A stretch of 64,000 bases of DNA, from assembly GCA_002257025.1 (NCBI GenBank), contig NCHA01000001.1, positions 900,110 through 964,109 of the forward strand, read 5' to 3'. This stretch comes from Sphingobacteriales bacterium 16-39-50 (GTDB lineage Bacteria; Bacteroidota; Bacteroidia; Sphingobacteriales; Sphingobacteriaceae). Positions 61,728-64,000 of the stretch are shown piece by piece (position 1 is the first letter of the stretch; the number at the start of each line of letters is the position of its first letter). A program made the translations under genes and the position numbers. A model generated the notes under the pieces. The model was not told the DNA's origin. It made no database searches and saw only the letters and a program-made list of their open reading frames with translations.

Positions 61728-62840
61728 ATGAGCAATCCCTCAAAGAACGATAGATACCAGCGCCAGATCTCGCTGAAAGAACTTGGTGAAATTGGCCAAC
61801 AAAAGTTAAAAGATGCAAAAGTACTGGTCATTGGCGCAGGTGGTTTGGGTTGTCCAGCCTTGCTTTATCTGGCAGGTGCTGGTGTTGGCAGAATTGGTAT
61901 TGTAGATTTTGATCTTGTTTCCCTTAATAATCTTCACAGGCAGGTTTTATTCACCGTTCATGATATCGGCCTTTCAAAAGCTCTGAGAGCCGGGGATGTG
62001 CTGGAGCAGATCAATCCGGATATTGAGATCATTGTGTTCAACGAAAAAATAAGTAATACCAATGCTCTTGACATAATCAAAGGCTTCGATATTATTCTGG
62101 ATGGCACAGATAATTTCGCGAGCAAATACTTGATTAATGATGCTTGTGTAATTCTGAAGAAAACTCTCGTTTATGGTGCAATATCCCGTTTTGAGGGCCA
62201 GATAGCAGTTTTCAATCATCCATCTGAGATAAAAACAGCAGTCAATTACCGTGATCTTTTCCCTCAGGCCCCCGCAGATGGGGAAGTTTTGAATTGTGAG
62301 GAAGCCGGTGTAATTGGGGTACTTCCCGGAATCATTGGAACCATGATGGCCAATGAAACCATTAAACTGATCACCGGTATTGGAAATGCCTTGATCAACC
62401 GTTTGTTAACCTACAATTCTCTCAACAATCATTTTTTCGAGATGGAATTACTCGCGATGCCTGAAACCGGAAAAATGATTCCGGAAGATGCCGGGGCGTT
62501 TAAGGAATTCAACTATGATTGGTTTTGTTCCGTTCATTCAGCTTTTGAGCTGAGTCAGGAAGAATTTGAAGAAAAGATCCATGACAAAAACATTCAGTTT
62601 GTTGATGTAAGAGAAGCAGGAGAAGCAGCTCAGCCAGAAGACTTTAAACATATTAATATTCCTTTGAGCAGCCTGAAAGATCAAATTCCCGATATTAAAG
62701 CCGAAACAATTATTCTTTTCTGCCAGAGTGGTAAAAGAAGTGCAGGTGCTGCTGAGATACTGTCAAAGCATTTTGGTAAGTCGAGAAAAATATATAGTTT
62801 AAAAGATGGAATAGCAGGTTGGCAGAAATCCAAATTGTAA
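61728..62840 (+). CDS. moeB: MoeB/ThiF-type MoaD-activating enzyme fused to a rhodanese domain
   Basis: 370 residues. The E1-like domain (about 10-245) has the ATP loop VIGAGGLGCPALLYLAGAGVG, IVDFDLVSLNNLHRQ and DGTDNFASKYLINDAC, and the LNCEEAGVIGVLPGIIG stretch. The two CxxC pairs that bind zinc in E. coli MoeB are absent. The C-terminal rhodanese (about 275-370) has VDVREAGEA and the active Cys in FCQSGKRSAGAAE. One protein can therefore adenylate MoaD and deliver sulfur, as human MOCS3 does. Confidence 0.92.
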   Translation: MSNPSKNDRYQRQISLKELGEIGQQKLKDAKVLVIGAGGLGCPALLYLAGAGVGRIGIVDFDLVSLNNLHRQVLFTVHDIGLSKALRAGDVLEQINPDIEIIVFNEKISNTNALDIIKGFDIILDGTDNFASKYLINDACVILKKTLVYGAISRFEGQIAVFNHPSEIKTAVNYRDLFPQAPADGEVLNCEEAGVIGVLPGIIGTMMANETIKLITGIGNALINRLLTYNSLNNHFFEMELLAMPETGKMIPEDAGAFKEFNYDWFCSVHSAFELSQEEFEEKIHDKNIQFVDVREAGEAAQPEDFKHINIPLSSLKDQIPDIKAETIILFCQSGKRSAGAAEILSKHFGKSRKIYSLKDGIAGWQKSKL

Positions 62841-62843
62841 GCA

Positions 62844-63287
62844 ATGTTAGAAAGAAAACCTAAAAACATCTTCAGTCAGGGTGCCATTCCTGCAACATTC
62901 ATTGCCGAAAGCATCCAAAAGCACAGTAGCCAGACAGCAATCGGAGGCCACAGTATATTTCTGGGTCAGGTTAGGGCCGATGATACTGAAAACGGCAAAG
63001 TAAGGGCTATTGAATTTACTGCCTTTGAAGATATGGCCATTGAAAAAATGCATCTGATCAGGGAGGATATTTTCGCCAAATACCCACTAACCTGTATGCA
63101 TGTACATCACAGCCTCGGGGAGGTTGCAGCAGGTGAAATTTGTTTATTTGTATTTACCTCGTCAGCACATCGAAAAGCTGCAATGGACGCCTGTAATGAA
63201 ACCGTAGAAAGATTGAAGGCTGAACTACCCGTCTGGGGAAGGGAGATTATGGAAGATAATTCTCATCAATGGAAAGTCAATAAATAA
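62844..63287 (+). CDS. moaE: Molybdopterin synthase large subunit
   Basis: 147 residues. MoaE pattern: GGHSIFLGQVRADD, AIEFTAFEDMAIEKM, HVHHSLGEVAAGEICLFVFTSSAHRKAAMDA and ERLKAELPVWGREIM. The Lys in ERLKAE fits the catalytic Lys119 of E. coli; the second Lys (WKRE in E. coli) is Gly-Arg here. It joins MoaD to convert cyclic pyranopterin into molybdopterin. It is 3 bases after moeB. Confidence 0.93.
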   Translation: MLERKPKNIFSQGAIPATFIAESIQKHSSQTAIGGHSIFLGQVRADDTENGKVRAIEFTAFEDMAIEKMHLIREDIFAKYPLTCMHVHHSLGEVAAGEICLFVFTSSAHRKAAMDACNETVERLKAELPVWGREIMEDNSHQWKVNK

Positions 63288-63291
63288 AAAT

Positions 63292-63765
63292 ATGCAATCC
63301 ACAGCATTGACCCCACAGGAATATTTCGATTCCCTGCCGGAAGACCGGAAGGAAGGAATGAATCAGTTAAGAAAGATGATTCTCGACAATCTGCCAAAGG
63401 GCTTTTCGGAGGAAATGAGTTATGGAATGGTTGGTTATGTTGTACCACATTCCATATATCCTGCAGGATATCACTGCACCCCTAATTTACCGCTACCCTT
63501 CATGGGGCTGGCTTCCCAGAAAAATTTTATTGCATTTTACCATATGGGAATTTATGCCGATCAAAAAACGATGGACTGGTTTCTTGAAGAATATCCTAAA
63601 CATACCTCCGCTAAAAGAGATATGGGCAAAAGCTGTCTGCGGTTTAAAAAACCGGAGCAGATACCATATGATCTTATCGGACAATTAGTTAAAAGAATCA
63701 GCGTAGCAGATTGGATTGAGATTTATGAAACTAATTTCAAGAATAAAGTGGTAAGTAAGTTATAA
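63292..63765 (+). CDS. DUF1801 (YdhG-like) protein
   Basis: 157 residues. Pattern YFDSLPEDRKEGMNQLRKMILDNLPKGFSEEMSYGMVGYVVP, FMGLASQKNFIAFYHMGIY and DMGKSCLRFKKPEQIPYDLIGQLVKRIS. This is the DUF1801 fold related to frataxin-like folds, with unknown function. It lies 4 bases after moaE but is not a known molybdopterin gene, so it may be a passenger. Its final codons (SKL) fall within a repeat. Confidence 0.85.
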   Translation: MQSTALTPQEYFDSLPEDRKEGMNQLRKMILDNLPKGFSEEMSYGMVGYVVPHSIYPAGYHCTPNLPLPFMGLASQKNFIAFYHMGIYADQKTMDWFLEEYPKHTSAKRDMGKSCLRFKKPEQIPYDLIGQLVKRISVADWIEIYETNFKNKVVSKL

Positions 63766-63804
63766 GTTGTAGGTGATAAGTTGTAGGTTATAAGTTCTAA
63801 GTTT
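63755..63804. repeat. Degenerate TAAGTTATAAGTTGTAGG repeat
   Basis: taagttataagttgtaggtgataagttgtaggttataagttctaag is the reverse-complement partner of 9002-9050. It overlaps the DUF1801 stop codon (63763-63765). Confidence 0.6.
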
Positions 63805-63876
63805 CCTCTTGCCATAAATTCCTTATTTAACTGTAATTTAGATTATTAACATTTTAATAATTCTCAACCCGATAGC

Positions 63877-63905
63877 TTTCCGGTCTCAATTGTCAATTGT
63901 CAATC
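63877..63905. repeat. CTTTCCGGTCTCAATTGTCAATTGTC repeat
   Basis: Nearly identical to 22712-22744, which overlaps the ssb 3' end. Confidence 0.55.
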
Positions 63906-63910
63906 ACTGT

Positions 63911-63948
63911 TGTCCGGGGAAAGTTTGGGCTAAAAATTTAACCGGACA
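63911..63948. repeat. Inverted repeat TGTCCGG / CCGGACA
   Basis: tgtccgg (63911-63917) and ccggaca (63942-63948) bracket aaagtttgggctaaaaattt. It could be one end of an insertion element continuing past the right edge. No transposase is visible in the remaining 52 bases. Confidence 0.35.
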
Positions 63949-64000
63949 GCCGAATTTAAAATCTGCTTCATATTTAGATTTTGTAAAAGTATTTTATCGA

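Noticed and set aside
63911..64000. Left end of an insertion sequence at the right edge
   Set aside because: Only a 7-base inverted pair is visible and no transposase codons before the window ends; kept as a low-confidence repeat only.

Overview
The window looks like chromosome of a Sphingobacteriales-type member of the Bacteroidota (Pedobacter/Solitalea-like; the genus is inference). Supporting signs are a gldA-gldF-gldG gliding ABC cluster, the Bacteroidota -7 box TAnnTTTG in front of several genes, many small lipoproteins, weak ribosome binding sites, moderate-to-low GC, and intergenic DNA rich in short degenerate repeats.

Layout. 1-23.6 kb is mainly housekeeping: radC (cut by the left edge), rpsT, an S1/P1-type nuclease, two tandem DedA proteins, a DUF4397 lipoprotein, dnaN, gldG/F/A, glyS, a YkuD_2 L,D-transpeptidase, a lipid/glycan group (GT39, GT2, LPG-synthase-like flippase), a beta-propeller/phosphoesterase fusion, a sugar-nucleotide epimerase, an aromatic amino acid hydroxylase with an SDR and a lipoprotein, and a short ssb with a zinc-ribbon gene. 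23.7-33 kb is accessory in character: higBA toxin-antitoxin, SRPBCC protein, a subclass B1 metallo-beta-lactamase, DUF2306, an alkB homologue, a Fic protein, a DUF2805/DUF2256/SDR-DUF2867 group usually linked to photolyases, a methyltransferase and a lipoprotein, with an array of inverted-repeat units at 27.1-27.6 kb. 33.3-39.2 kb holds a CLC channel of fluoride-exporter type, a PAS kinase, a SulP transporter, DUF2892 and DinB proteins. 39.4-47.8 kb is an ATP-cone/Mrr nuclease followed by a dense signalling block: two multi-sensor kinases, three response regulators and one REC-kinase protein whose ATPase domain looks dead. 47.8-50.8 kb is a MacA/MacB-like ABC exporter on the other strand. 51-54.2 kb has cardiolipin synthase, a luciferase-like monooxygenase and a YciI-like protein. 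54.5-56.1 kb is a two-gene operon of an actin-like ATPase and a bactofilin. 56.7-63.8 kb is a molybdenum cofactor operon (xdhC, mocA-like, moaA, moeA, tauE-like, moaD, moeB-rhodanese, moaE).

The most unusual item is the actin-like ATPase at 55112-56128: its phosphate-1 motif (LGIDIGNATTVV) is at the extreme C-terminus instead of the N-terminus, as expected from a circular permutation, and the gene sits seven bases upstream of a bactofilin gene. Next are the inverted-repeat unit array, the habit of repeats to sit exactly at gene 3' ends (in several cases supplying the last codons), the catalytically degenerate kinase, and the B1 beta-lactamase.
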